From Bacteroidales bacterium (lineage in GTDB: Bacteria > Bacteroidota > Bacteroidia > Bacteroidales > F082): a DNA stretch of 64,000 nucleotides. Below are positions 1-8,365 of the stretch, in pieces. The stretch is taken from NCBI GenBank assembly GCA_017427985.1, contig JAFRRS010000024.1, positions 62,001 to 126,000 on the forward strand. Reading direction: 5' to 3'. Every line of letters starts with the position of its first letter. The stretch's first letter is position 1. The notes below the pieces were generated by a model. That model did no database searches. It was not told the origin of the DNA and saw only the letters and a program-made list of their open reading frames with translations. The position numbers and the translations under genes were made by a program.

Positions 1-525
1 TTCCGTCTCAGCCTCATTCGGATGATGATTCAGGTAAAGTTTACCGCCAACTCTCAGAGTATCAACGGCTTCGTAAATTCCCTTCAACGGATTCGACGAA
101 TGGTCGAGCGCATTTTGAATAATCACCAAATCGACATTATGGGCGGGATAAAACGCCGAAAGATACTCCATCATTCCAAAGTCAATCTCCGGCAGATTCT
201 TCTTGTATTTTTTCAAAATCTTATTGAAAAACGGCGCAAGTGGATCGACATAATGTATGTCAAGCGGAGTTCTTTCACCACCTTTATTAATATAATTGCC
301 AGTGGCATAACTCATCCCCGCACCCACATCAAGAACCAACGGATTCTCTTGATTTTCAATATATTGCGATGCATCAAAACATTCCAATTCAATAAAATTC
401 CCGTAATGCGACCACTTCATCAGGCCGTCAAACGGGCGTTTCCAACGATAAACATTGTTCCAAAATGCAATCTCGTAAGGAATCCCCTCAATCCATTTTT
501 GAATATTTGAACTGTCTTTCGTCAT
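1..525 (-). CDS. SAM-dependent methyltransferase, 3'-truncated by the window edge
   Basis: The minus strand is open from an ATG at 525 to the first base of the window, 175 codons without a stop, so the C-terminus lies outside. The protein looks like a class I methyltransferase: motif I reads LDVGAG at residues 65-70, followed later by LVIIQNALDH (motif IV position) and, close to the edge, a GGKLYLN strand typical of this fold. This family transfers a methyl group from S-adenosylmethionine; the substrate cannot be told. A -7 box lies 17 nt upstream and supports the start. It is divergent from sufB. A plus-strand open frame over the same bases has no recognisable content and is taken as its shadow. 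Confidence 0.75.
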   Translation of the reverse strand, partial: MTKDSSNIQKWIEGIPYEIAFWNNVYRWKRPFDGLMKWSHYGNFIELECFDASQYIENQENPLVLDVGAGMSYATGNYINKGGERTPLDIHYVDPLAPFFNKILKKYKKNLPEIDFGMMEYLSAFYPAHNVDLVIIQNALDHSSNPLKGIYEAVDTLRVGGKLYLNHHPNEAETE

Positions 526-541
526 CTTTAAAATAGTTTTG

Positions 542-549
542 CAAAGTTA
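542..549 (-). promoter_or_regulatory. -7 box for the methyltransferase gene
   Basis: TAACTTTG on the minus strand matches the Bacteroidetes TAnnTTTG -7 element, 17 nt before the ATG at 525. Confidence 0.6.
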
Positions 550-631
550 ATTTTTTTTGAAATGTAATTGAAAAATATTCTTAAAATCCCAAAGATTTTT
601 AACAAATCATCTCCACTTCGACAAAAATTTG

Positions 632-639
632 TATTTTTG
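632..639 (+). promoter_or_regulatory. -7 box of the sufBCD operon
   Basis: TATTTTTG matches TAnnTTTG and ends 30 nt before the sufB ATG. No clear TTG -33 element was seen at the expected distance. Confidence 0.65.
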
Positions 640-668
640 CAAATTAATATTTCTAGAAATTTTGAATT

Positions 669-2117
669 ATGGAGTCAAATCCAAAGGAAAATATAATCGA
701 AGAGGTAACCAATAAGGACTACGAGTTCGGTTTTGTGACTGACATCGAGACCGATTTGATACCGAAGGGGCTGAGCGAGGACATTATCCGCCTGATTTCG
801 AGGAAGAAAGAGGAGCCGGAATGGCTGTTGGAGTTCCGTTTGAAAGCATATCGTCACTGGCTCACTCTGAAGATGCCTACTTGGGCGCACCTCACCATTC
901 CACCAATTGATTATCAAGACATTATATATTACGCTGCGCCAAAACAGCGCAAGGCGAAAAGTTTGGATGAAGTCGATCCTGAGCTTTTGGCGACCTTCGA
1001 CAAGCTTGGAATCTCGCTCGACGAGCAGAAAAAACTCTCGGGAGTGGCTGTCGACGCTGTCATGGACTCGACTTCGGTGAAGACCACGTTCCAGGAGACG
1101 CTTTCGAAGCATGGTATCATCTTCATGTCGTTCAGCGAGGCCGTGAAACAGCACCCCGACCTGGTGAAAAAATATCTCGGGAAGGTCGTTCCATACACCG
1201 ACAACTTCTTCGCAGCCTTGAACTCGGCAGTTTTCAGCGACGGCTCGTTCTGCTACGTTCCAAAAGGCGTTCGCTGCCCGATAGAGTTGTCGACATATTT
1301 CCGCATAAATGCAGCAAATACAGGTCAATTCGAAAGAACTTTGATTGTTGCCGACGAAGGCGCATATGTGAGCTACATGGAAGGCTGCACCGCTCCGCAA
1401 CGTGATGAGAATCAATTACATGCGGCTATCGTGGAAATCATTTCCGAGAAAGACGCTGAAGTGAAATATTCAACCGTTCAGAACTGGTATCCGGGCGACA
1501 AAGACGGCAATGGCGGCATTTATAATTTCGTCACAAAACGAGGCATCTGCCGTGGTGACAACGCAAAAATCTCGTGGACACAGGTCGAGACAGGCTCTGC
1601 AATCACCTGGAAATACCCGAGCTGCATCTTGAAAGGCGACAACACAGTGGCGGAATTCTATTCGGTGGCTGTCACCAACAACTACCAGCAGGCCGACACC
1701 GGCACAAAGATGATTCACATAGGCAAAAACAGCCGTTCGACCATCATATCCAAGGGAATTTCGGCAGGTCACAGTCAGAATGGCTACCGCGGATTGGTGA
1801 AAGTGGTGCCTGAGGCTACCAACTGCCGTAATTTCTCGCAATGCGACTCGTTGCTGTTGGGCGACCAATGCGGCGCTCACACCTGGCCTTACGTGGAATG
1901 CGGCAACGACAGCAGCATTCTCGAACACGAGGCAACGACATCGAAGATTTCGGAAGACCAGCTGTTTTACTGTAACCAACGCGGCATCCCGACAGAAAAA
2001 GCTATCGGCTTGATTGTCAATGGATATGCAAAGGATGTTTTGAACAAATTGCCGATGGAGTTCGCAGTGGAGGCACAGAAATTGTTGTCAATCACCTTGG
2101 AAGGAAGTGTTGGTTAG
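669..2117 (+). CDS. sufB: Fe-S cluster assembly scaffold protein SufB
   Basis: A 482-residue protein of normal length for SufB, the cytoplasmic scaffold of the SUF pathway on which a cluster is built with SufC and SufD. The C-terminal beta-helix region carries the conserved stretch around Cys392 ([18 protein letters not shown]) and the [11 protein letters not shown] motif. sufC follows after 82 nt and sufD 11 nt after that, so the three form the SufBCD operon. The stop codon at 2115-2117 is followed at once by a perfect 20-bp palindrome of a dispersed repeat. The identification is secure from overall sequence and gene order. Confidence 0.97.
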   Translation: MESNPKENIIEEVTNKDYEFGFVTDIETDLIPKGLSEDIIRLISRKKEEPEWLLEFRLKAYRHWLTLKMPTWAHLTIPPIDYQDIIYYAAPKQRKAKSLDEVDPELLATFDKLGISLDEQKKLSGVAVDAVMDSTSVKTTFQETLSKHGIIFMSFSEAVKQHPDLVKKYLGKVVPYTDNFFAALNSAVFSDGSFCYVPKGVRCPIELSTYFRINAANTGQFERTLIVADEGAYVSYMEGCTAPQRDENQLHAAIVEIISEKDAEVKYSTVQNWYPGDKDGNGGIYNFVTKRGICRGDNAKISWTQVETGSAITWKYPSCILKGDNTVAEFYSVAVTNNYQQADTGTKMIHIGKNSRSTIISKGISAGHSQNGYRGLVKVVPEATNCRNFSQCDSLLLGDQCGAHTWPYVECGNDSSILEHEATTSKISEDQLFYCNQRGIPTEKAIGLIVNGYAKDVLNKLPMEFAVEAQKLLSITLEGSVG

Positions 2118-2137
2118 AGACGCACGGCCGTGCGTCT
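2118..2137. repeat. Dispersed palindrome, copy 1 (AGACGCACGG arms)
   Basis: A perfect 20-bp palindrome with arms AGACGCACGG/CCGTGCGTCT, directly after the sufB stop codon and inside the sufB-sufC intercistronic space. The same palindrome recurs at 48051-48072 and 57734-57755. In RNA it would form a GC-rich hairpin, which could protect or separate the sufB part of the transcript. Confidence 0.85.
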
Positions 2138-2199
2138 GTAAAATCGCATTCAATCTGTACAATCGCATTCAAAAAAGAAAAAATAAAAAAATATATAAA

Positions 2200-2952
2200 A
2201 TGTTATTAAATATCAAGAATTTACATGTCTCAATCGGAGGCAAGGAAATATTAAAAGGCTTCAACCTCGGAGTGAACGAGGGCGAGATTCACGCCATCAT
2301 GGGACCTAACGGAACCGGCAAGAGCACATGGGCGGCCGCCGTCACAGGTCGCGAGGGCTACGACATCACCGAAGGCGAGATTTGGTACAAAGGCCAGAAC
2401 ATCGTCGGGATGCCGCCTGAGGAGCGCGCAAACCTCGGCATCTTCCTGAGTTTCCAGTATCCGGTGGAGATTCCGGGCGTCTCGATGCAGAATTTCATGC
2501 GCACCGCAGTCAACGCAAAGCGTGAATATCAAGGACTTCCGCCGATGTCGATGATTGAGTTCACCAAGATGATGAAGCAGAAACAGGCAATGGTGGAAAT
2601 CACCGAAAAACTGCAGAACCGCTATGTGAACGTTGGCTTTTCGGGCGGCGAGAAGAAGAAAAACGAGATCTTCCAGATGGCAATGCTCGAACCAGAGCTC
2701 TCCATCCTCGACGAGACCGACTCAGGACTCGATATCGACGCTTTAAGAATTGTGGCGAACGGCGTCAACCAACTTCACAACGAACATAACGCCTTCGTGG
2801 TAATCACTCACTATCAACGACTTCTGGATTATATCGTGCCAGATTTCGTCCATGTGATGTACGACGGCAGAATCGTGAAGTCGGGCGACAAGAAACTCGC
2901 GCTCGAGCTTGAAGAAAAAGGTTACGAATGGGTTAAGGAACTGAATCTCTAA
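2200..2952 (+). CDS. sufC: Fe-S assembly ATPase SufC
   Basis: An ABC-type ATPase of 250 residues that powers SufBCD scaffold rearrangement in the cytoplasm. Walker A GPNGTGKS is at residues 35-42, the signature SGGEK starts at residue 148, and Walker B ends in LDE at 170-172. The frame is open further upstream to 2107, but that extension runs back through the palindromic repeat and into sufB. The ATG at 2200 gives the family N-terminus (MLLNIKNLHV), so it was chosen. There is no membrane segment, as expected for SufC. Confidence 0.96.
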   Translation: MLLNIKNLHVSIGGKEILKGFNLGVNEGEIHAIMGPNGTGKSTWAAAVTGREGYDITEGEIWYKGQNIVGMPPEERANLGIFLSFQYPVEIPGVSMQNFMRTAVNAKREYQGLPPMSMIEFTKMMKQKQAMVEITEKLQNRYVNVGFSGGEKKKNEIFQMAMLEPELSILDETDSGLDIDALRIVANGVNQLHNEHNAFVVITHYQRLLDYIVPDFVHVMYDGRIVKSGDKKLALELEEKGYEWVKELNL

Positions 2953-2963
2953 CACTTACGACG

Positions 2964-3797
2964 ATGGCTTATCTCGAAAACAACATAACGGTCGGTAAGA
3001 ATCAGAGTCGTAAGCTCGTGCTTTTGGACGACAGCAGTCATCTGCAGTCGAACGAGGAGCAGTGCGACATCGTGATGGAGGAAAACTCCACCCTCGAGCT
3101 GTACAGGATTCAAAACCTAAACGACGATTCACATCTGACCACCCACATTAACATCAATCAGGCGGCAAACAGCAGCGTGCATTTCGTGTTGGTGACGTTC
3201 AACACAGGCTTTGTGCAAAACAACATCAACGTCGACATCAACGGCGAGGGTGCCGACCTCCAGATTTACGGCTTGTACCTCCTCGACAAGAAGCAGCACG
3301 TCGAGAACCTCATGAAAATCAACCACAACGTGCCGAACTGCAGCAGCAACGAGAAGTTCAAGGGCATTCTGGATGACGAGGCTTCGGCAGTGTTCAACGG
3401 TCACGTGATGGTGGCGCCGCACGCACAGAAAACCAACGCATATCAGAACAACAGCAACATCATCCTCACCGACAAGGCAAAGATCAACACCATGCCGTTC
3501 CTTGAGATTTATGCCGACGACGTGAAATGTTCGCACGGAACATCCACCGGTCAGCTCGACCAGGACGCTATGTTCTACATGCGCCAACGCGGCATCAAGA
3601 AAGAGGATGCGAGAATGCTTCTTTTGTATGCTTTCGCAGCGGAAATCAGCAATCACATCAAGATTGAGAGCGTCCACGACAGCATAGACGACATGATAAA
3701 ACGCCGTCTGAAAGGCGAGCTCTCGAGTTGCGACACCTGCATTTTCCAGTGCAGCAACAAAGAGAAAGTTTTTAAGATTGATATGAGTAAGATATAA
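2964..3797 (+). CDS. sufD: Fe-S assembly protein SufD, short form
   Basis: This follows sufC by 11 nt. The C-terminal half is typical of SufD: SHGTSTGQLDQDAMFYMRQRGI, then the helical end with SSCDTC. SufD partners SufB and SufC in building the cluster. At 277 residues it is much shorter than the roughly 440 residues common in Bacteroides-type SufD; most of the N-terminal helical part appears to be absent and the protein starts close to the beta-helix. The ATG at 2964 is the only sensible start in the short gap, so the shortness looks real and not a start error. Gene identity is secure; the meaning of the short form is not. Confidence 0.92.
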   Translation: MAYLENNITVGKNQSRKLVLLDDSSHLQSNEEQCDIVMEENSTLELYRIQNLNDDSHLTTHININQAANSSVHFVLVTFNTGFVQNNINVDINGEGADLQIYGLYLLDKKQHVENLMKINHNVPNCSSNEKFKGILDDEASAVFNGHVMVAPHAQKTNAYQNNSNIILTDKAKINTMPFLEIYADDVKCSHGTSTGQLDQDAMFYMRQRGIKKEDARMLLLYAFAAEISNHIKIESVHDSIDDMIKRRLKGELSSCDTCIFQCSNKEKVFKIDMSKI

Positions 3798-3801
3798 TTA
3801 T

Positions 3802-3809
3802 TATCTTTG
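3802..3809 (+). promoter_or_regulatory. Promoter of the 6S-like RNA
   Basis: TATCTTTG is a full TAnnTTTG match, with a TTG at 3778-3780 (inside the 3' end of sufD) at 21-nt spacing, as in the Bacteroidetes -33/-7 consensus. Transcription would begin near 3815, just after sufD. Confidence 0.65.
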
Positions 3810-3814
3810 CAAAA

Positions 3815-4040
3815 AATTAAACACAAATCATTGATTGACAAATAGAAAAAGTAATAAATAACTAAATAACAGAGCTGAGCTCTTATTCTCTACCCTTCAA
3901 AATCTGGAAAATTTTAAGCAGGAGAATAAGTTTGAATTTCGTTCACGTCAATTAGGCGTGAATTGTGTAAACTTATTAATGCTAATGGTTATTCCAGAGC
4001 CTGAAGGGTGTAATAAGCAAAGCAATTCAACGCCTTTTTT
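3815..4040 (+). ncRNA. Probable 6S-like structured RNA
   Basis: Between sufD and the next gene there is no good coding frame, but there is one long interrupted hairpin. From the outside inward the arms are CTTATT 3882-3887 with 4012-4017, ACCCTTCA 3892-3899 with 4002-4009, and TCTGGAA 3903-3909 with 3992-3998. A bubble of about 15 and 14 nt follows (3910-3924 and 3978-3991). Beyond it are AATAAGTTT 3925-3933 with 3969-3977 and TTCACG 3942-3947 with 3957-3962. A closing stem, central bubble and terminal stem are the architecture of 6S RNA, which binds sigma-factor RNA polymerase. A strong promoter precedes it and a T-run (4035-4040) follows; exact ends are guesses. It could also be another structured RNA or a leader of the HTH gene. 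Confidence 0.55.
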
Positions 4041-4277
4041 ATGAATGATGAAATACACATAGGGAAGTTGATACAACGAAAACTGAAAGAGCAGGAACGC
4101 AGCGGAGCATGGCTTGCAAGAAAACTATTCACCGACCCTTCAAATGTGTCAAAGATAATACGCAAGCAGCACATTGACACAGAGTTACTGATGCGAATCT
4201 CTTTGATTCTCAATTTCGATTTCTTCAATTATTTATCAGAATCATACCAGACAAACCGACAAAACATGGCGGATTAG
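4041..4277 (+). CDS. Small helix-turn-helix protein
   Basis: A 78-residue protein starting at ATG 4041, directly after the T-run that closes the structured RNA. The middle (SGAWLARKLFTDPSNVSKIIRKQHIDTELLMRIS) has the spacing of an XRE-like helix-turn-helix, with a basic recognition-helix region and a hydrophobic C-terminal helix. It is probably a DNA-binding regulator of unknown target. No promoter of its own was seen, so it may be read through from the RNA upstream. Small proteins of this type are common in Bacteroidetes, but no family name can be assigned with certainty. Confidence 0.65.
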   Translation: MNDEIHIGKLIQRKLKEQERSGAWLARKLFTDPSNVSKIIRKQHIDTELLMRISLILNFDFFNYLSESYQTNRQNMAD

Positions 4278-4357
4278 TCTTTGTTTTTATGAATTTACAG
4301 ACCTGTTTCATTGACATATCGTCACGGCGTTTATAATTGATTTACAACACTTTTTCA

Positions 4358-4365
4358 TAAATTTG
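4358..4365 (+). promoter_or_regulatory. -7 box for the barrel protein gene
   Basis: TAAATTTG with a TTG at 4337-4339, 18 nt upstream. The predicted leader before the ATG at 4421 is about 50 nt. Confidence 0.6.
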
Positions 4366-4420
4366 CGATGTATTTATTAACAAATGTCCAAAAAAGGATT
4401 GGACTTAAAATTAATGTAAT

Positions 4421-5221
4421 ATGAACAAAAAAATTTTACTTATTGCAGTTATGATGCTCACAAGCATCGGTGCATTTGCACAGACACAATTCTCAATCTA
4501 TGCCGGTGGAGCATTCCCGATGGGAAAATTCAAAGAAGGAGAATTGAAAAACAAGACACCAAACAAATGGGTTCTTATGGAGGAAAAAGGAACGAATGGA
4601 TTCGCGGGAATCGGCTTCAATGTTGGTATGGATCTTATGTTCCCAATTGCTTCAGTGGACGGACTTGGAATTATTGTCGGTGCCGACTTTTTCTATAACG
4701 GATACAATTCGGAATTAAAAGACTGGTTCAATGATTTAAGCGACAATGACGATGATGATGACGACAAAGATGGTTCTGAAATAACAGTATCTCACAAACC
4801 AAGATTCATGAATATACCTTTAATGGTCGGGGCAAGATACAACTATGAAATCAACGATGGTTTCGGTATCTTCGCAGAAGCCGGAGTTGGTGCAAACCTC
4901 AGAATGATATCATCGTTCAAGGTGGATTATTCATATTCGGATCCATATTATGGATATGAAAGTGAATATACAGCAGAAACAAGTTATGATAAGGCAGTAA
5001 CTTTTTCATTTAAACTTGGTGCTGGTGTTATGTTTGCAGAGCACTTTAGTATTGGATTGGATTACTATGCTTTAGGAAGTGCTAAAGTCACAGGAAAAAT
5101 TAAATCATCATCAGATTCTGACGATGACGACTATTACAAAGGAGATGATTCTGAAAAATTTAAAGGTAAGAATGCCTTCAGTTGCTCGGAATTGGTTTTA
5201 AGAATCGGATACCACTTTTAA
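4421..5221 (+). CDS. Outer-membrane beta-barrel protein with Asp-rich loops
   Basis: A 266-residue exported protein. A signal peptide (MNKKILLIAVMMLTSIGAFA, cut before Q) is followed by alternating aromatic strands and a C-terminal GYHF, the usual end of Bacteroidetes outer-membrane barrels. Two predicted loops are extremely acidic, one with six consecutive Asp and one with SDDDDYYKGDDSE, and may bind cations. It is a paralog of the minus-strand protein at 62278-63057: both share FGIFAEAGVG/GIFGEAGVG, the RMISS motif, the LGSA strand and the same C-terminus. It interrupts the two suf operons and is closed by a strong terminator. Function unknown. Confidence 0.85.
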   Translation: MNKKILLIAVMMLTSIGAFAQTQFSIYAGGAFPMGKFKEGELKNKTPNKWVLMEEKGTNGFAGIGFNVGMDLMFPIASVDGLGIIVGADFFYNGYNSELKDWFNDLSDNDDDDDDKDGSEITVSHKPRFMNIPLMVGARYNYEINDGFGIFAEAGVGANLRMISSFKVDYSYSDPYYGYESEYTAETSYDKAVTFSFKLGAGVMFAEHFSIGLDYYALGSAKVTGKIKSSSDSDDDDYYKGDDSEKFKGKNAFSCSELVLRIGYHF

Positions 5222-5257
5222 TTAGAACATTTTTTTAATAATTTTAATTTTCGTTCT

Positions 5258-5291
5258 CCCCAGCGGCGGAAGCCGCTGGGGTACTTTTTTT
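5258..5291 (+). terminator. Rho-independent terminator
   Basis: A perfect 10-bp stem CCCCAGCGGC/GCCGCTGGGG with a GGAA loop, followed by TACTTTTTTT. It ends the barrel gene and insulates it from the sufS promoter. Confidence 0.92.
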
Positions 5292-5324
5292 AAAATTATT
5301 TTAAACAATCAAAATAAAAATACT

Positions 5325-5332
5325 TATTTTTG
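5325..5332 (+). promoter_or_regulatory. -7 box of the sufS operon
   Basis: TATTTTTG, 20 nt before the TTG start of sufS. It gives sufS-sufE-DUF59 a promoter separate from that of sufBCD. Confidence 0.65.
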
Positions 5333-5351
5333 CAAGCTAAAATATACGATT

Positions 5352-6575
5352 TTGAATCATCTCGATATAGATAAAATTCGGAAGCAGTTTCCGGTGCTGG
5401 ACCAGCAAGTTTATGGCAAGCCGCTGGTGTATTTTGACAACGCAGCGACTACGCAGAAACCGCTTTGCGTTATTGAGCGCGAGCGCGATTACTATCTGCA
5501 CGAGAACTGCAACATCCACCGCGGAGTGCATTACCTCAGCCAGATGGCGACAGAGGCTTACGAAAACGCGAGAAAGACCGTGGCGCAGTTTGTAAATGCC
5601 AGACAAGCACAGGAAATAGTTTTTACCAGAGGAACTACCGAATCACTGAATCTGTTGGCGACTTCGTTGGGGCAACTTCTTGTGAATGAAGGCGATAAAG
5701 TGGTTGTAAGCGCTATGGAGCATCATTCGAACATGGTACCGTGGCAGCAGATGCTGATGCGCTCAAAAGGCGAATTGCTTGTCATCCGCATGGACAAAAA
5801 AGGCGTCCTCGACCTGAATCACTATGAAGAGTTACTCAAACAGCGTCCGAAAATCGTTTCTATCGCTCACATTTCCAACACTTTAGGCACTGTGAATCCT
5901 ATCAAGGAAATGATAGCGATGGCTCATAAATACAACATTCCGGTAGTTGTTGACGGTGCACAGTCGATGGCGCATCAAGTGATTGACGTTCAAGACCTTG
6001 ACTGCGACTTTTACGTATTTTCAGGTCATAAGATGTACGCTCCGATGGGCATTGGCGGCTTGTACGGCAAGATGGAATGGCTCGAGAAGATGCCTCCTTA
6101 TCAGTTCGGCGGCGAGATGGTCGATACCGTGAGTTTCGAGAAGACCACTTTCAACAAAGTGCCTTTCAAGTTCGAGGCAGGGACACCGAATGTGGGTGCT
6201 GCTTTAGGTCTTGAGACAGCCGTCAAGTTTATCCAAAGCTTTGACCGTCAGGAGGTTGAGGCTTACGAAGATGAGCTTTTGGAATATGCCACCGAGCAGC
6301 TTGCAAATATCGAAGGCACGCGTTTCATCGGACAGGCTCCAAAGCGTAACGGATTGATTTCGTTTGTGATAGACGGCATCCATCCTTACGATTTGGGCAC
6401 CATCATCGACAAAATGGGCGTAGCAGTGCGTACCGGACACCATTGCGCCGAGCCAGTAATGACATTCTTCGGCATCCCAGGGACGGTGAGAGCGTCGTTT
6501 GCAATGTACAACACGAAAGAAGAAATTGATATTTTTGTAAAGGCTGTTGAAAGGGCAGCGAATATGCTAAAATGA
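5352..6575 (+). CDS. sufS: Cysteine desulfurase SufS
   Basis: A PLP-dependent cysteine desulfurase (407 residues) that takes sulfur from cysteine and passes it to SufE. The PLP lysine is Lys227 in FSGHKMYAPMG, and the persulfide cysteine is Cys365 in TGHHCAEP. The start is a TTG at 5352: no ATG exists in frame near the conserved N-terminus (MNHLDIDKIRKQFPVL), and the promoter at 5325-5332 leaves no room for a longer start. The gene is followed after 75 nt of heptamer repeats by sufE. Identity is secure; only the unusual start codon is inferred. Confidence 0.96.
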   Translation: MNHLDIDKIRKQFPVLDQQVYGKPLVYFDNAATTQKPLCVIERERDYYLHENCNIHRGVHYLSQMATEAYENARKTVAQFVNARQAQEIVFTRGTTESLNLLATSLGQLLVNEGDKVVVSAMEHHSNMVPWQQMLMRSKGELLVIRMDKKGVLDLNHYEELLKQRPKIVSIAHISNTLGTVNPIKEMIAMAHKYNIPVVVDGAQSMAHQVIDVQDLDCDFYVFSGHKMYAPMGIGGLYGKMEWLEKMPPYQFGGEMVDTVSFEKTTFNKVPFKFEAGTPNVGAALGLETAVKFIQSFDRQEVEAYEDELLEYATEQLANIEGTRFIGQAPKRNGLISFVIDGIHPYDLGTIIDKMGVAVRTGHHCAEPVMTFFGIPGTVRASFAMYNTKEEIDIFVKAVERAANMLK

Positions 6576-6579
6576 GACG

Positions 6580-6648
6580 TTAGACCTTAGACTTTAGTCG
6601 TTGAGACAAAAAATCTAAGGTCTAAGGTCTAAAGTCTAAAGTCTAAAA
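6580..6648. repeat. Inverted heptamer repeats between sufS and sufE
   Basis: The left part (6580-6599) has three units of TTAGACC/TTAGACT type; the right part (6614-6648) has five direct units (two TCTAAGG, two TCTAAAG, one TCTAAAA). The two parts are complementary, so the transcript can fold into a low-stability hairpin just before the sufE ATG. Copy number may vary by slippage. Confidence 0.85.
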
Positions 6649-6650
6649 AT

Positions 6651-7067
6651 ATGACAATTAAAGAGATTCAAGATTCAATAGTCGAGGAGTTCTCGATGTT
6701 CGACGACTGGATGGACCGCTATGCGATGCTCATCGAGATGGGCAAGGAATGTCCGATTATCGACCCGCAATATAGAAACGACAACTACCTCATAAACGGC
6801 TGTCAGTCAAGGGTTTGGCTTCATGCCGAGTTGAAAGACGGCAAGATTTATTTCACAGCCGACAGCGACGCCGTCATAACCAAAGGCATCATCAACCTAT
6901 TGATAAAGGTGTTTTCGGGACAGACTCCAGCCGATATTCTGGCAGCTGATATGGGATTTTTGGATGAGATTGGATTGAAGGAGCACCTCTCTCCTACCCG
7001 CTCGAATGGACTGTTGAGCATGGTGAAACAGATGATGCTTTACGCTGAAGTAATGAATAATAATTGA
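6651..7067 (+). CDS. sufE: Sulfur acceptor protein SufE
   Basis: A 138-residue cytoplasmic protein of normal SufE length. It receives persulfide sulfur from SufS on Cys51, in the conserved motif INGCQSRVW, and hands it to the SufBCD scaffold. The ATG at 6651 follows the heptamer repeats at once. Its position between sufS and the DUF59 gene matches the usual SUF gene order. The C-terminal DEIGLKEHLSPTRSNGL stretch is the conserved SufE end. Confidence 0.95.
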   Translation: MTIKEIQDSIVEEFSMFDDWMDRYAMLIEMGKECPIIDPQYRNDNYLINGCQSRVWLHAELKDGKIYFTADSDAVITKGIINLLIKVFSGQTPADILAADMGFLDEIGLKEHLSPTRSNGLLSMVKQMMLYAEVMNNN

Positions 7068-7072
7068 TTGCC

Positions 7073-7103
7073 GGAGATTTCTCCGCTTCGGTCGAAATGA
7101 CGA
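7073..7103. repeat. Dispersed CTTCGGTCGAAATGAC-type repeat
   Basis: The sufE-DUF59 gap holds GGAGATTTCTCCGCTTCGG continuing into TCGAAATGAC. A related piece (CCTCGACTTCGCTCGGAATG) is at about 52978-52999 upstream of the M20 gene. These look like members of one degenerate intergenic repeat family. Confidence 0.5.
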
Positions 7104-7110
7104 TTATACT

Positions 7111-7461
7111 ATGACAGAAATAGAAAAAAACGAACTGAAAGAGCGCGTGATTGCTGTGCTTAGCGGCATTTACGACCCTGAGATACCAGTTGATATTTAC
7201 AAACTGGGCTTGATTTATGAAATCAACATCGACGATGAAGGCGCAGTGAAAATTCTGATGACCGTGACGGCACCGAACTGCCCTGTCGCCGACTATCTCC
7301 CTAATTTCGTCAAGGAGAAAGTCAGCGCCATTATGGGTGTGAAATCATGCGATGTGGAGCTCACCTTCGAGCCTGCCTGGAGTCCAGCGAGCCTCTCCGA
7401 AGAGGTACGCGCCGAGCTGGGTCTCGACGAAGGCTTCGGCTTCAGCGATATGATGTATTAA
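7111..7461 (+). CDS. SUF-associated DUF59/MIP18-family protein
   Basis: A 116-residue protein with the MIP18/PaaD-like fold: YDPEIPVDIYKLGLIYEI near the N-terminus and the conserved TVTAPNCPVAD motif with Cys57. Members next to suf genes (SufT-like) help mature Fe-S proteins, probably by carrying or transferring clusters. It is the last gene of the sufS-sufE operon. Its stop codon overlaps the stop of the convergent minus-strand gene by 4 nt (TTAA shared). Confidence 0.9.
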   Translation: MTEIEKNELKERVIAVLSGIYDPEIPVDIYKLGLIYEINIDDEGAVKILMTVTAPNCPVADYLPNFVKEKVSAIMGVKSCDVELTFEPAWSPASLSEEVRAELGLDEGFGFSDMMY

Positions 7462-8324
7462 TTCTTGCAGTTTCCGATTAAATCGCGCGCCATGCCGAGG
7501 AACATGAAGGCAACGGCGTTGAAATCCATATTCAGATCTTTGCTCAAGCCAACTTTATCTTTGAAGATGGCGACGTTGAACCACTGCAGGCACTGGAAAG
7601 CGCGGTGGAAATACAGGCGGTTCAGCTCTTCCTGTGTCGGTTTGTGGCCAACGTAAGCCTCGAGCAGCGACAAAGCCTTGTCGAAACCGGCGTTACCGTA
7701 GCAAGCTATATCGTAGAACGGGTCGTTCATGCCTGCAAACTCCCAGTCCAAAACATAGAATTTATCCTTTGCGATGACGAGGTTTGTCGGCTGATAGTCG
7801 CAGTGGCACGGCACTTTTTTCACCTCTTTGTACATCTTGCGCATCTCGTCGAGAGTATGACGGAGCTCCTTGTATTCCTGCGGATGCTCGAAACCCATCT
7901 CTTTGCAATAGTTTTCGTATGTGTCAAGACGGCCAAAAGCGTTGTAGTCGCTGAACTTCAGGTCGCTGTTGTGCAGCTTCTTCAAAGCCTTTACGGAAAT
8001 GTCGTTGTAAGAAACCACGTCGGTTGTCGACATGATTGTACCTTCAACGTATTTTGCAAGTTTCTCGCCTGAGCGGATCTCGACGTAAACTGTCTCGTTG
8101 TTGAGGTCGAGTTTTTCCACTTCCTTGATGTTGGCATCTTCCTCAACGCGGTCAACAAAACGTTCGGCAAACTTACCCGGCACGCGGTATGTATATAATC
8201 CTCCCTGACACTCAACGACATAGGTGTAATTGCTCATTCCGCCTTCGAGGCGTTTCACTATTTTAGCGTCGGTTGCCTGCATCAAGGCGTTAACTCTTCT
8301 TATGATATAAAGTTCAATTTCCAT
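7458..8324 (-). CDS. Choline kinase/LicA-like phosphotransferase
   Basis: A 288-residue protein of the aminoglycoside-phosphotransferase/choline kinase fold. It has an N-terminal GGMSNYTYVV nucleotide-binding loop, the catalytic HCDYQPTNLV motif and the metal-binding LDWEFAG motif. The closest known role is phosphorylation of choline or a similar alcohol for surface decoration. No nucleotidyltransferase or phosphotransferase partner is nearby, so the substrate is uncertain. It has its own promoter (8366-8373) and converges on the DUF59 gene. Confidence 0.82.
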   Translation of the reverse strand: MEIELYIIRRVNALMQATDAKIVKRLEGGMSNYTYVVECQGGLYTYRVPGKFAERFVDRVEEDANIKEVEKLDLNNETVYVEIRSGEKLAKYVEGTIMSTTDVVSYNDISVKALKKLHNSDLKFSDYNAFGRLDTYENYCKEMGFEHPQEYKELRHTLDEMRKMYKEVKKVPCHCDYQPTNLVIAKDKFYVLDWEFAGMNDPFYDIACYGNAGFDKALSLLEAYVGHKPTQEELNRLYFHRAFQCLQWFNVAIFKDKVGLSKDLNMDFNAVAFMFLGMARDLIGNCKN

Positions 8325-8365
8325 TGTATTAAATGTTTAATTATTTCGTTTTCAAAATTGGCTGC

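Noticed and set aside
22..510. Plus-strand open frame at the left edge
   Set aside because: Lies opposite the methyltransferase frame, which has a recognisable SAM motif and promoter; the plus frame has no family features.
675..1415. Long minus-strand frame inside sufB
   Set aside because: Shadow frame in a well-conserved gene, with no promoter, signal or domain.
2107..2199. Upstream extension of sufC overlapping sufB
   Set aside because: It is read through the palindromic repeat; ATG 2200 gives the conserved SufC N-terminus.
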